This document shows positions 34,801 through 43,300 of a stretch of DNA of 64,000 bases, in pieces (positions within the stretch are counted from its first letter, which is position 1; each line of letters opens with the position of its first letter). The position numbers and the translations under genes are program-made. This DNA is from Chitinophagaceae bacterium (GTDB taxonomy: Bacteria; Bacteroidota; Bacteroidia; Chitinophagales; Chitinophagaceae), in assembly GCA_016786845.1 (NCBI GenBank), contig JAEUVB010000013.1, forward strand, positions 160,217-224,216. Reading direction: 5' to 3'. Below the pieces are notes generated by a model. The model did not search any database and was not told the origin of the DNA. It saw nothing but the letters and a program-made list of their open reading frames with translations.

Positions 34801-35622
34801 AAACTACAAGATGAAGAAAGCAAAGGACATTTACGTAAACTGATTTACCCTTTCCTGCTCCGACGTACTAAAGAACAAGTGGCTAAAGACTTACCGGAGC
34901 GCACGGAAATAACCATTCGTTGCGAAATGGGTCCTGAACAAAAGGCGATCTATGAATCTTACCGGAACTTATATCGCTCTAAAATATTGGGCACCATTGA
35001 AACGCAAGGCATTGACAAATCTCAATTTACCATTCTTCAGGGGTTGATGAAATTACGCCAAATTTGTGATTCTCCGGCGATCTTAAATGATGAAGTGAAA
35101 CAAGCTAATCATAGTGTGAAGCTCGATGAATTGGTTCGTGAATTGCAGGAGAATCTCTCCGATCATAAGGTACTTATCTTTTCACAATTCCTGGGTATGT
35201 TGGCATTGATCCGTGAAAAATTGAAGGAAAATGATATTCCGCATCAATATTTCGACGGTAGTTATACCGCTCGACAACGCGAAGATGCCATTCATGATTT
35301 CCAAAACAATGACAGTTGCCGGGCGTTTCTGATCTCATTGAAAGCAGGCGGTATGGGTCTCAACCTTACGGCAGCCGACTATGTTTACATCGTAGACCCT
35401 TGGTGGAACCCTGCTGTTGAACAACAAGCCATCGACAGAACCCATCGTATCGGGCAAACCAAAAATATCTTTGCATACCGCCTCATCTGTAAGGATACCG
35501 TAGAGGAGAAAATTATGACACTCAAAGAAAGAAAAACAGTCCTGGTAAAAGACATCATTAGCGATGATGCACAAATGATCAAACACTTGAGCAAAGAAGA
35601 CATCCAATATCTTTTCAGTTAA
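31882..35622 (+). CDS. SNF2-family helicase with two N-terminal SWIM zinc fingers
   Basis: The product is 1,246 residues from the ATG at 31882; a TTG 11 codons earlier is less likely because it coincides with the predicted transcription start. Two SWIM-type fingers are visible: CQC...CRH near residues 74-86 and CTC...CKH near 184-196. A long region without recognised domains follows. From about residue 785 comes a complete SNF2 motor: DDMGLGKTIQ, ICPTTLLFNWENE, the DEAH-box variant DESQ, ALSGTPMQN, and in the second lobe LIFSQFLGML, GGMGLNLTAADYV and DRTHRIGQ. Such proteins remodel or translocate on double-stranded DNA, probably in repair or transcription. A MarR-like gene follows after 12 bases. 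Confidence 0.9.
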   Translation: MSLSNIIKYIYSHGSDEVIRRGKRIFLTHGAKLLRKDEFTGQLIFKVRNDQYHNHYNVSISRYQDERTITARCQCPYNMGEICRHEAAALFQLNDLINNQALDASQAHFNQAHTMVRMKSIDLKLLRLFTSNTLFEEAEKITQFSKARILRSENEQVEASIDEGGTQYQIRIKRNDDKSYDTSCTCDESRHPLCKHKTAVFLQILNSHGPFFFDTIRNWESQKNKLLGLYGYSLSDNLEGKFDFYYQDGKPFLKVLDTSIKKINTGGLMPERNIATLAPPKVISTADYTRRLGIVINLQETEYPFFSIDLVHGEPEQDSNQFVGLITKVDTSKYVDPELYLPEDRELIMLTRKVQKIEIAKYIARHSPFGDLWENMIHSNTEWNPETKELLYDYIHPRLLRLLNALGSKNPLYILPKNKAYKTSSLLPIKYIHHNIYPSLTIRKQKDGIKLDIHFNADELNFSIDENRLNNSILYLVEDQLFLANKAHDASRMNTLQTYRFITSDNWPTFLEQQLLPLNKLYEVDYDDDLIEHKKNSIPKLTAYLSEQGSYFIIKPMFDYDEVKVEWNNDVTLSVNDNGKVIIIQRNKEVEQNFTNLLQSLHTNLRKPEVENHFAIHSKYALQKNWFFLFFERMIAENVELFGYDQLRNLKVNKAKPNTRLFVSSNLDWFDTEIEIDFDGQSASLQDIQKALAIKQNYVPLKDGTLGLLPEEWLQKFSLLFKMSDASGNKLRVSKFNFNVIDELYDMIDDELIKEELDDKKRKLLNIDPEKFSDIPVPEQLQAELRPYQKAGFQWLAHLDQIKWGGLLADDMGLGKTIQTLTFLQHFKNQYEGLHALIICPTTLLFNWENEIKKFTPELTYLIHHGPGRTSKKENLYGYNLIISTYGTLRSDVSMLIGIDFDYIILDESQTIKNPISKVAKAAQLIPARNRIALSGTPMQNNTFDLFAQMNFLNPGMLGNKEFFREQFAKPVDKLQDEESKGHLRKLIYPFLLRRTKEQVAKDLPERTEITIRCEMGPEQKAIYESYRNLYRSKILGTIETQGIDKSQFTILQGLMKLRQICDSPAILNDEVKQANHSVKLDELVRELQENLSDHKVLIFSQFLGMLALIREKLKENDIPHQYFDGSYTARQREDAIHDFQNNDSCRAFLISLKAGGMGLNLTAADYVYIVDPWWNPAVEQQAIDRTHRIGQTKNIFAYRLICKDTVEEKIMTLKERKTVLVKDIISDDAQMIKHLSKEDIQYLFS

Positions 35623-35634
35623 TAAACCTGATCT

Positions 35635-36105
35635 ATGCAAAATAATCTTGAACGCCTGATCAAGCAAAGTACCCCCTTCAAGTCGCCTTACATCAAAGCG
35701 GAATTAGGCATTATATTTCTGTCTAATATATTAACGGATATTCAGCAAAAATACTTTAAAAAACACGGCATTACCTTGCAACAATACAATGTGTTGCGCA
35801 TCCTCCGTGGCCAATATCCCAAACCGGCCAACATCAATTTGATCAAAGACCGGATGTTGGACAAAATGAGTGATGCATCGCGTATCGTAGACCGGCTAAC
35901 AAAACTTAAACTTGTTTCGAAACAACCTAATCTCGTTGATAAAAGAAACACCGATGTATTGATCACAGATTCGGCCCTCGATTTATTAACGCTCATTGAC
36001 CGGCGGGAAGGTCATGATCGTTATTCCCTCCGCAATATGTCCATGGAAGATATTGAACAACTCAATGAGCTATTGGACAGGGCATTAGGTGGCCTATTTG
36101 AGTAA
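35635..36105 (+). CDS. MarR-family transcriptional regulator 1
   Basis: The 156-residue winged-helix protein has N-terminal dimer helices, then ITLQQYNVLRILRG, the recognition region LIKDRMLDKMSDASRIVDRL, and a wing LVSKQPNLVDKRNTDVLIT. A C-terminal helix follows. MarR proteins bind palindromic operators as dimers and are often released by small ligands. The gene starts 12 bases after the SNF2 helicase gene, suggesting co-transcription, and it is followed by a paralogue. The target is unknown; the operator-like dyad in the E2 promoter nearby is one candidate, as inference. Confidence 0.85.
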   Translation: MQNNLERLIKQSTPFKSPYIKAELGIIFLSNILTDIQQKYFKKHGITLQQYNVLRILRGQYPKPANINLIKDRMLDKMSDASRIVDRLTKLKLVSKQPNLVDKRNTDVLITDSALDLLTLIDRREGHDRYSLRNMSMEDIEQLNELLDRALGGLFE

Positions 36106-36173
36106 ATAATTTGCAGACAAAAATTATCCTTTATTTTTCTTATTGGATAATAAAAAAAATGTATTTTTATGTC

Positions 36174-36659
36174 ATGCCTGAACAGCGCCTCGAGCAGCTT
36201 ATTAAATTAAATCATCCTTTTATTAATCAAAACTACAAAGGAGTAGTTGGCATTATTGTATTAGAGAGTTTTATATTTCAGGATCTCGAAAATCATCTGT
36301 CCCAATACAAACTTACTTATCAGCAATTTAATATCCTGCGCATCCTAAAGGGACAACATCCTAACGGTGTACAGCTGAGTGTTTTAAAAGAACGAATGCT
36401 TCACAAAAATTCAGATGTTTCAAGATTAGTGGATCGCCTCGTCGCCATGAATTTAGTGGAAAAACCACCTAATGAATTCAACAAAAGAAAACTCCATATT
36501 CAATTGACCGAAGAAGGATTAAATTTGATTAGTACAATTGATATTGGTCATCCTGCATTTCAATCCATCATGTCGGCTTTAGATGATGAAGAAATATTAT
36601 TATTTAATAAGCTTGTGAATAAAGTGATAGACCAGAAGCTACTTCATCAAAAAAAATAA
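36174..36659 (+). CDS. MarR-family transcriptional regulator 2
   Basis: The 161-residue paralogue of the preceding regulator starts at the ATG at 36174 (MPEQRLEQL). The upstream extension of the frame is unlikely because it covers a promoter-like box TATTTTTA (36160-36167) with a TTG about 17 bases earlier. It keeps the same layout: LTYQQFNILRILKG, LKERMLHKNSDVSRLVDRL, LVEKPPNEFNKRKLHIQLT. The N-terminal pattern LE-LIK...PF...Y and RILRGQ/RILKGQ are shared by both copies. It converges with the E1 gene, leaving 5 bases between the stops. Confidence 0.85.
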   Translation: MPEQRLEQLIKLNHPFINQNYKGVVGIIVLESFIFQDLENHLSQYKLTYQQFNILRILKGQHPNGVQLSVLKERMLHKNSDVSRLVDRLVAMNLVEKPPNEFNKRKLHIQLTEEGLNLISTIDIGHPAFQSIMSALDDEEILLFNKLVNKVIDQKLLHQKK

Positions 36660-36664
36660 ACAGA

Positions 36665-38641
36665 TTACCACTGTAACAATCTTTCAATTGTTGTACTCAA
36701 TCGGCTGTCCGCCATAAACTGCTTTTCCAATTCGATAGAAAATGGTATGGGTGTATCAAGTCCGGCACATCGCATAACCGGTGCGTCCAACAAATCGAAA
36801 CAATGCTCACCTATCCATGCTGAGATTTCTCCTCCTATACCACCGGTGAGGGTGTCTTCATGTAACAATAAAACCTTACCTGTACGCGCAACGCTTTCTC
36901 TAATGGCATTATAATCTAAGGGTGCCAAACTACGCAGGTCGAGAATATCAATTGAAATCTCAGGATGCGCTGTTGCGTACTCCATGGCCCAATGCACACC
37001 ACTACCATACGTAATGATACTCAATTCAGTACCCAATTGTACTTGTCTGGCCTTCCCTATTTCAATGGTATAATACCCTTCCGGAACATTTCCACTGATA
37101 CTGCGATACAAGGCCTTATGTTCAAAAAACATCACCGGATTTGGATCTTCAAGAGCCGCAATCATGAGTCCCTTGGCATCTTCAGGGGTGGAAGGATAAA
37201 CCACTTTCAGACCTGGTGTATGGGTAAACCAGGCTTCATTACTTTGCGAATGAAAAGGACCGGCACCTACCCCGCCTCCCGTTGGCATGCGAATGACAAC
37301 ATCTGCATTTTGCCCCCAACGATAATGAATCTTAGCCAAATTATTGACGATTTGATTGAACCCTACCGTGACAAAATCTGCAAACTGCATTTCCATCATG
37401 GATTTAAAGCCCATGATCGATAGACCAAGTGCCGTACCCACTATAGCGCTTTCGCATAAAGGAGTATTTCTCACTCTCGATTTTCCGTATTTAGCCCAAA
37501 AGCCTTCGGTGACTTTAAATGCCCCGCCATACTCTGCAATGTCCTGCCCCATCAAAATTAAATTGTCAAAACGTTTCATTCCTTCATCCAGCCCTTCAGA
37601 AATAGCCTGGATCATTTTCATTTCTTTGCGGGGTGCGTCAGGTATGGTTGATTTGCTGACAAACGGCGCAAAAACATCCGCCAATTCCTCCTCCAAAACC
37701 GGTATCAAGGGTTGGGCTTCAAATCCTTTTTCAACCGATTGATCAATCGATAATTTCATTTCTGCATGCCACATATCCAACATTTCCTGAGAAACAACAT
37801 TCTCCTGGATCAAAAAAGATTCATAGTTTTTCAATGGATCTTTTTTACCCCAAATATCAAATAGCTCCTTCGGTACATACTTTGTGCCACTGGCTTCTTC
37901 ATGCCCGCGCATCCTAAAGGTCATGCATTCTACCAGAATTGGCTTTTGTTCCTTGATACAATATTCCCTTGCTTTTTGAATGGCATGAAATACCTCCAAA
38001 ATATTATTACCATCTATCGTAATCGCCTTCATACCATAGCCGGGTCCCTTATCTGCAAGTTGCTTGCAAATAAATTGTTCCCGACTGGGTGTACTTAAAC
38101 CATATCCATTGTTCTCTATTAAAAATATAACCGGCAAACCCCATACTGCTGCTACATTCAACGCTTCATGAAAATCACCTTCACTCGTTGCACCATCGCC
38201 ACTGAAAGCCAAGGACACTTTATTTTCTTTTCGCAATTGATGGGCCAGAGCCACACCATCAGCAATAGCCAATTGTGGTCCCAAATGGGAAATCATCCCG
38301 CAGATGTGATGCTCACGACTACCAAAATGAAAACTACGTTCACGTCCCTTACTATAACCTTCCTTGCGCCCCTGCCATTGCATAAACAATTTGTCCAATG
38401 GCATTTTGCGCACCGTAAACACACCCAAATTTCTGTGCATAGGCATGATGTACTCATCTTCATCCATGGCCATGGTAGCTCCTACAGCCACCGCTTCCTG
38501 CCCGATACCACTAAACCATTTACTGATACGCCCTTGACGAAGCAAAATCAACATTTTTTCTTCTATGAGGCGGGGGTATAATAATTCCTTATAAATAGAA
38601 ATCAGTTCTTCATTACTCAGTTGCTTACGGTTGAAAATCAT
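36665..38641 (-). CDS. Fused alpha/beta E1 component of a 2-oxoacid dehydrogenase complex
   Basis: The 658-residue protein joins E1-alpha (about residues 1-330) and E1-beta (about 340-658). The alpha half has the thiamine-diphosphate motif SGDGATSEGDFHEALN, LIENNGYGLST, and RMRGHEEASG in the phosphorylation-loop region. The beta half has GQDIAEYGGAFKVT, ESAIVGTALG, MQFADFV and RMPTGGGVGAGPFHSQ. Fused E1 of this type is common in Bacteroidota and is annotated as pyruvate or branched-chain 2-oxoacid dehydrogenase. It should work with the E2 at 29.7 kb. The minus-strand box TATATTTG (38647-38654) lies 5 bases before its ATG. Confidence 0.93.
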   Translation of the reverse strand: MIFNRKQLSNEELISIYKELLYPRLIEEKMLILLRQGRISKWFSGIGQEAVAVGATMAMDEDEYIMPMHRNLGVFTVRKMPLDKLFMQWQGRKEGYSKGRERSFHFGSREHHICGMISHLGPQLAIADGVALAHQLRKENKVSLAFSGDGATSEGDFHEALNVAAVWGLPVIFLIENNGYGLSTPSREQFICKQLADKGPGYGMKAITIDGNNILEVFHAIQKAREYCIKEQKPILVECMTFRMRGHEEASGTKYVPKELFDIWGKKDPLKNYESFLIQENVVSQEMLDMWHAEMKLSIDQSVEKGFEAQPLIPVLEEELADVFAPFVSKSTIPDAPRKEMKMIQAISEGLDEGMKRFDNLILMGQDIAEYGGAFKVTEGFWAKYGKSRVRNTPLCESAIVGTALGLSIMGFKSMMEMQFADFVTVGFNQIVNNLAKIHYRWGQNADVVIRMPTGGGVGAGPFHSQSNEAWFTHTPGLKVVYPSTPEDAKGLMIAALEDPNPVMFFEHKALYRSISGNVPEGYYTIEIGKARQVQLGTELSIITYGSGVHWAMEYATAHPEISIDILDLRSLAPLDYNAIRESVARTGKVLLLHEDTLTGGIGGEISAWIGEHCFDLLDAPVMRCAGLDTPIPFSIELEKQFMADSRLSTTIERLLQW

Positions 38642-38646
38642 GAGGG

Positions 38647-38654
38647 CAAATATA
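38647..38654 (-). promoter_or_regulatory. -7 promoter box of the E1 gene
   Basis: TATATTTG on the minus strand matches TAnnTTTG. No TTG stands at the usual -33 distance. Only 5 bases separate the box from the ATG at 38641. Confidence 0.5.
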
Positions 38655-38706
38655 CAGTCCTCTTACCTATCATCGGGATTCTGTACGCAAAATTTGAATC
38701 TATAGC

Positions 38707-39360
38707 TTATTCCTTGATATAACTCCGGAAAAACATACCAAAAATGAATCCATAAACAAATCCACCTATATGGGCCCAATAGGCAATCTGTTCACCCGGC
38801 ATATGCACTGCGCCCAAAGTTCCCATACCGGAAACCAATTGCATCGCAATCCAGATACCCAGAAACAAAAACGCCGGCACACGAAAACTGATTAAAAAGA
38901 ATAACAGCACTTTGATTTTAGAACCGGGAAACATCATCATATACGCCCCCAGGCAAGCAGCAATCGCACCGGAAGCACCGATACAAGGCACTATACTATT
39001 GGGGGAAAAGTAGGCATGCGTAAAGCACGCAACGATTCCCCCACCCAAATAGAACCCCAAAAAGCGAAAAGATCCAATTGTCGCTTCAATATTATCGGCA
39101 AAAATCCATAAGAAAAGCATATTACCCAACAAATGAAGCCATCCCCCGTGAAGAAACATAGAGGTGATAAGGGTGAACAAATTATAGCCATGAAATAAAT
39201 CGCTGGGTATATTTCCGTAGGTATAAACGAAAAATTCTTGTTGAACAGGAGGAAGAAACCATTGATATAAAAAAATACCAATGTTGATAAAGATGAATAG
39301 GACAGTGAGTAGAGGTTTGTGCCCTTTACTGACATTCACATCGGCAATTGGAATCAGCAT
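38707..39360 (-). CDS. Rhomboid-family intramembrane serine protease
   Basis: The 217-residue protein has six predicted helices. The catalytic Ser is in IGASGAIAACLGAY (GxSG motif) and the catalytic His in WAHIGGFVYGF. The first loop has the usual FLHGGWLHLLGNMLFLWIF with the conserved His and Asn. It cleaves substrates within or near the membrane; bacterial substrates are poorly predictable. It follows the thioredoxin-like and aroC genes on the same strand with 15 bases between stop and start, so the three are probably an operon. Confidence 0.95.
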   Translation of the reverse strand: MLIPIADVNVSKGHKPLLTVLFIFINIGIFLYQWFLPPVQQEFFVYTYGNIPSDLFHGYNLFTLITSMFLHGGWLHLLGNMLFLWIFADNIEATIGSFRFLGFYLGGGIVACFTHAYFSPNSIVPCIGASGAIAACLGAYMMMFPGSKIKVLLFFLISFRVPAFLFLGIWIAMQLVSGMGTLGAVHMPGEQIAYWAHIGGFVYGFIFGMFFRSYIKE

Positions 39361-39375
39361 AAAATCAAACTCAAC

Positions 39376-39975
39376 TTACTGACGCATATAATGTGCTACG
39401 CTGTCAGCGTTAAAAAGCTTATAAAACTTTTTGGTCAAACGATGTTCCTTATTATAAATCATAATCTGAGGGATACCGTTGTATTCAAACAGTAATTTGA
39501 TGACTTCAGAATTATCACTGGCAATCGTCATATTCGGAACTTGATCAACATCTACTTCTTTACTGAATCCGGCCAATTCACCCAACAATTCCTTTCCACA
39601 GACAAACACAATACTAGCTTCTTTCAGTTGCTCATAGCTTTTCTTCATGCCCATTGCGACTTCTTTGCAATGGCCGCAAGACGGATTAAATAATACCAAA
39701 ATAATCGGCTTATGTGGATTGAAGTCCGTATCGAATACCAATTTCTCCTTTGAAGTCACGACATTAAAAGATATCAATTTAGCCCCGATATCAGCATTGG
39801 GCTTACCACTTATAGAGGCGTTACTGCCTCCCTGTTGCTTGGCTGCCGCTTCTTGTTGTCTGGCTTCTTCTACCTGTTGTTCAAGTGTTTGCTTTTCTTT
39901 TTTGCGCTTCTTCTTCTGAGAAATCATGGTCAATGGTATGAGCATCAACAATAACAGAATTATTCTCTTATTCAT
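39376..39975 (-). CDS. Exported thioredoxin-fold protein (CGHC)
   Basis: The 199-residue product has a signal peptide (to about TMISQ) and a very basic stretch KKKRKKEK, followed by a Gln/Ala/Glu-rich helix of about 35 residues. The rest is a thioredoxin-like domain with the redox motif NPSCGHCKEV and a cis-Pro candidate in NGIPQIMIYN. CGHC is the high-potential motif found in oxidising thioredoxin-fold proteins, so a periplasmic disulfide or redoxin-like role is likely. Its ATG overlaps the aroC stop (ATGA), showing translational coupling. Confidence 0.85.
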   Translation of the reverse strand: MNKRIILLLLMLIPLTMISQKKKRKKEKQTLEQQVEEARQQEAAAKQQGGSNASISGKPNADIGAKLISFNVVTSKEKLVFDTDFNPHKPIILVLFNPSCGHCKEVAMGMKKSYEQLKEASIVFVCGKELLGELAGFSKEVDVDQVPNMTIASDNSEVIKLLFEYNGIPQIMIYNKEHRLTKKFYKLFNADSVAHYMRQ

Positions 39976-41048
39976 ATCTTAGAGTATTTATGTTGTAAAT
40001 ATAAGTCAGCCAAAACAATATTCGTGTAAGCTTCTACGATGGGTACCGCTCTGGGCACAGCGCATGCATCATGACGGCCCTCAATGTTCAAAACAGTTTC
40101 TACGCCGGAATGGTTAATTGTGGTTTGCGGCAAGGATATACTGGAAATCGGTTTGAACGCTACTTTAAAATAAATATCCATCCCATTACTGATACCTCCT
40201 TGTATGCCCCCATCATGATTGGTTTTTGTTTGAATGCCATTCTTGCTCATCCTATAAGCATCATTGTGTTCACTGCCCTTCATCCCTGCAGATAAGAAGC
40301 CGGAACCATATTCAAACCCCTTCACCGTATTGATGCTGAGCATAGCATGAGCCAATGCCGCTTGCAATTTTTCAAAGACGGGCGAACCTATGCCGGGAGG
40401 TAATGCCTGAATGACACAAGTTATGCAACCGCCCAAAGTATCACCCGCTGTATGTGCTGCTTGAATTTCATTTTGCATTTGTGCTGCAGTGGGGCCATCC
40501 GGGCATCGTACATCATTCGTATCAATGTTCTCCAAGTCCAATGTCTGATAAGCGGATGTCAATGATACCTGACCTATTTGTGATACATATGCTTTGACTT
40601 TAATCGGTATTTCCTTTTTCAGGATCTGAAGGGCCAATTCACCCGCCGCAACCAAAGGTGCAGTGATTCGGATTGAACTTCTCCCTCCTCCCCGATGATC
40701 GCGTATACCGTATTTGGCTTCATACGTGAAATCAGCATGACCCGGGCGATACACATCCTTCAATGCGTCATAATCTGACGGTCTGGCATCTTGATTGTCC
40801 AATAAAATACATATCGGTGCTCCGGTCGTTTTCCCTTCAAAAATACCGGATACAATCTTAATTACATCCGGTTCATTCCGGCCGGATGCAAAGGACTGCT
40901 GTCCTGTCCTTCTTCGATTGACCTGATGTTGCATTGAATTTACATCCACGGTCAATCCTGCCGGGTATCCATCGATGACGCAGCCTACAAAGGGGCCATG
41001 AGATTCGCCGAAAGAGGTGATGCGCAGTAATTGTCCAATTGTATTCAA
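39972..41048 (-). CDS. aroC: Chorismate synthase
   Basis: The 358-residue enzyme converts EPSP to chorismate with reduced FMN. Signature stretches are RITSFGESHGPFVG at the N-terminus, RRTGQQSFASGRNEPD, RPGHADFTYEAKYGIRDHRGGGRSS, and RHDACAVPRAVPIVEA near the C-terminus. The frame starts with TTG, giving MNTIGQLLRIT, which matches the usual N-terminus of the family; no ATG is available before the conserved FGESHG. The shikimate kinase gene of the same pathway is 10.4 kb away. Confidence 0.97.
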   Translation of the reverse strand: MNTIGQLLRITSFGESHGPFVGCVIDGYPAGLTVDVNSMQHQVNRRRTGQQSFASGRNEPDVIKIVSGIFEGKTTGAPICILLDNQDARPSDYDALKDVYRPGHADFTYEAKYGIRDHRGGGRSSIRITAPLVAAGELALQILKKEIPIKVKAYVSQIGQVSLTSAYQTLDLENIDTNDVRCPDGPTAAQMQNEIQAAHTAGDTLGGCITCVIQALPPGIGSPVFEKLQAALAHAMLSINTVKGFEYGSGFLSAGMKGSEHNDAYRMSKNGIQTKTNHDGGIQGGISNGMDIYFKVAFKPISSISLPQTTINHSGVETVLNIEGRHDACAVPRAVPIVEAYTNIVLADLYLQHKYSKI

Positions 41049-41180
41049 TGGGTCGTGATAAATGATTAAAATTTATGTTGTCTTGATCAGGTTGTCAAGT
41101 TATATAATTAAGTTTGTTCATTCAATCATTTTGGACAAAATCCATTATCCATAACACCCTTACAAACAGAATTCATCTTC

Positions 41181-42413
41181 ATGCGCACCCTGTATTCAAA
41201 TATCAAGCAAATACTTCAAACAGAATCTGATTTAGAAGATAAAAAAATCGTTAAGGGGGCAGAAATGAAATCTGTATCCACGCTGGAAGATGCCTGGCTC
41301 CTGACGGAAGATGGTCTGATCCTGGACTTCGGTCAGATGAAAGACTTAAATACGGATCATCATGCCGATCATTATGAAGATTTAACAGGCCGCTTACTTT
41401 TACCGGCCTGGTGCGATTCGCACACCCATTTGGTTTTCGCTCATTCACGGGAACAAGAGTTTGTAGATCGTATTCTTGGTATGACCTATGAGGAAATCGC
41501 TCGCAGAGGTGGTGGCATCTTAAACTCCGCAGAAAAAATGAAAACCATGGATGAAGAAACACTATACCAACAATCCATGGTTCGGCTTGAAGAGGCAAAG
41601 AAAACGGGTACCGGCGCCCTAGAAATCAAAAGCGGATATGGATTGGAGCTCGAAGGAGAATTAAAAATGTTGCGTGTCATTCGTCGACTGAAAGAAAATT
41701 CAGGCATACCGGTTAAAGCAAGTTTTCTGGCAGCACATACTTATCCTTTGGCCTATCGCGAAAATCACGAAGCATATATACAAGAGATCATAGAAAAAAT
41801 GTTACCCAGGGTAGTTGGTGAAGGGTTAGCTGATTATATGGATGTATTTTGTGAAAGGGGATTTTTTAGTCCCGATGAAACGGACCGACTCCTTGAGGCC
41901 GGAGCGAAATATGGACTCAAGGCTAAAATTCATGCCAACCAATTGTATAATAGTGGAGGGGTTCAGGTTGGGGTCAAGCATCATGCCGTGAGTGTCGATC
42001 ACCTGGAAACGATGGATGACGAAGAAGTAAATTGTTTATTAGGCTCCAACACCATACCGACTTTATTGCCCGGCGCTGCTTTCTTTCTGGCCATGCATTA
42101 TCAACCTGCTCGCAAACTCATCGATGCAGGTCTGCCTGTTGCATTAGCTTCAGACTACAACCCCGGCAGTTGCCCAAGCAGCAATATGAATTTTATCATT
42201 TCATTGGCCTGTACACAAATGAAAATGACTCCTGAAGAAGCCCTGAATGCCTGCACTATCAATGGTGCCGCAGCGATGGAGCTTCAGGATGAAATGGGTA
42301 GTATCAAAAGAGGTAAGAGGGCATCGTTTATCATCACCAAACCGATACCTAATCTGGCTTATATCCCTTACGCTTTTGGAAGCAATTTGATTGAGAGAAT
42401 GATTGATGTATAA
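41181..42413 (+). CDS. hutI: Imidazolonepropionase
   Basis: The 410-residue amidohydrolase carries the metal motif DSHTHLVFAHSRE, EIARRGGGIL, EIKSGYGLELEGELKMLRVI, AAHTYP, KIHANQL and ASDYNPGSCPS, which together are specific to HutI. It opens imidazolone-5-propionate to N-formimino-glutamate in histidine breakdown. No hutH, hutU or hutG is nearby, so the pathway genes are scattered, as is frequent in Bacteroidota. The ATP-cone nuclease gene begins 17 bases after the stop. Confidence 0.95.
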   Translation: MRTLYSNIKQILQTESDLEDKKIVKGAEMKSVSTLEDAWLLTEDGLILDFGQMKDLNTDHHADHYEDLTGRLLLPAWCDSHTHLVFAHSREQEFVDRILGMTYEEIARRGGGILNSAEKMKTMDEETLYQQSMVRLEEAKKTGTGALEIKSGYGLELEGELKMLRVIRRLKENSGIPVKASFLAAHTYPLAYRENHEAYIQEIIEKMLPRVVGEGLADYMDVFCERGFFSPDETDRLLEAGAKYGLKAKIHANQLYNSGGVQVGVKHHAVSVDHLETMDDEEVNCLLGSNTIPTLLPGAAFFLAMHYQPARKLIDAGLPVALASDYNPGSCPSSNMNFIISLACTQMKMTPEEALNACTINGAAAMELQDEMGSIKRGKRASFIITKPIPNLAYIPYAFGSNLIERMIDV

Positions 42414-42429
42414 GAGAAATGATCATAAC

Positions 42430-43287
42430 ATGAATGCGATATCCATTACAAAAGCATCCGGAGAAATTGTTCCTTTCTCCGAGGAAAAGCTTAAACACTC
42501 ATTACAGCGATCCGGTGCGACTCCTTCGGAGATAGATATCACCATAACCAAGGTGAAAAATAAATTAGTCGAAGGACTAAGTACCAAGAAAATTTATGAT
42601 CTGGCTTACGCAGAATTAAAGAAGTTTAAAAAATCAGAAGCAGCACGTTATCATCTAAAAAAAGCCATCATGCATTTGGGCCCCTCCGGGTTTCCGTTCG
42701 AACGCTTTATCGGCGAACTGATGGCCGGTGAAGGTTATACCATTCAAGTAGGTACAATCCTGCAAGGCATTTGTGTATCACATGAAATCGACGTGATTGC
42801 GGAAAAAGAGAATCGTTATGCGTTGATGGAATGTAAATATCATAATCAACAAGGTATTTTTTGTGACGTCAAAGTTCCGCTCTACATCCGGTCACGTACG
42901 AATGACGTCATTGCAAGTTTGAAAAAGAACAAATCACATCAAGATCTTGATTTTGAGGCTTGGGTTGTAACCAATACCAAATTCTCCAATGATGCCCGAC
43001 AATACGGATTGTGCGCCGGCATGAAGTTAATGAGCTGGGATTACCCCGTGGGTAAGAGCATCAAAGACAGGGTCGACCTTACCGGATTATATCCTTTGAC
43101 TTGCCTGACCACCTTAACCAAATATGAAAAACAAAAATTACTTGATCTGGGGGTGGTTCTTTGCAGAGATTTAATCAGCCACCAGGATTGGTTGCGCAAT
43201 ATCGATTTGAAACCGAATCGATTAGGCCAGGTATTGAAGGAATGTGAAGAACTGTGTCTATCCATTCCATCACCGACCCATTCGTAA
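42430..43287 (+). CDS. ATP-cone / PD-(D/E)xK nuclease fusion
   Basis: This 285-residue protein starts at the ATG at 42430; the frame begins 27 bases earlier, inside the hutI stop region. Residues 1-88 form an ATP-cone (ITKASGEIVPFSEEKLKHSLQRSG, SEIDITITKVKNKL, KIYDLAYAELKK), the allosteric nucleotide sensor of ribonucleotide reductases and NrdR. Residues about 92-200 look like an Mrr-type nuclease: FERFIGELMAGEGY, then EIDVIA, and the catalytic ECKY. The C-terminal 60 residues (LTTLTKYEKQKLLDLGVVLCRDLI) resemble a helix-hairpin-helix-type DNA-binding module. It has no methyltransferase or restriction partner. The parts suggest a nuclease gated by (d)ATP levels, which is inference. Confidence 0.82.
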   Translation: MNAISITKASGEIVPFSEEKLKHSLQRSGATPSEIDITITKVKNKLVEGLSTKKIYDLAYAELKKFKKSEAARYHLKKAIMHLGPSGFPFERFIGELMAGEGYTIQVGTILQGICVSHEIDVIAEKENRYALMECKYHNQQGIFCDVKVPLYIRSRTNDVIASLKKNKSHQDLDFEAWVVTNTKFSNDARQYGLCAGMKLMSWDYPVGKSIKDRVDLTGLYPLTCLTTLTKYEKQKLLDLGVVLCRDLISHQDWLRNIDLKPNRLGQVLKECEELCLSIPSPTHS

Positions 43288-43300
43288 TATCCCGCTTGAA

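Noticed and set aside
41049..41180. 132-base gap before hutI checked for a tRNA, riboswitch or histidine-responsive leader
   Set aside because: No cloverleaf, no strong hairpin and no His-codon leader peptide was seen.
42403..43287. Classifying the ATP-cone nuclease gene as part of a restriction-modification system
   Set aside because: No methyltransferase or specificity gene is nearby, and the neighbours are hutI and a sigma-factor operon.
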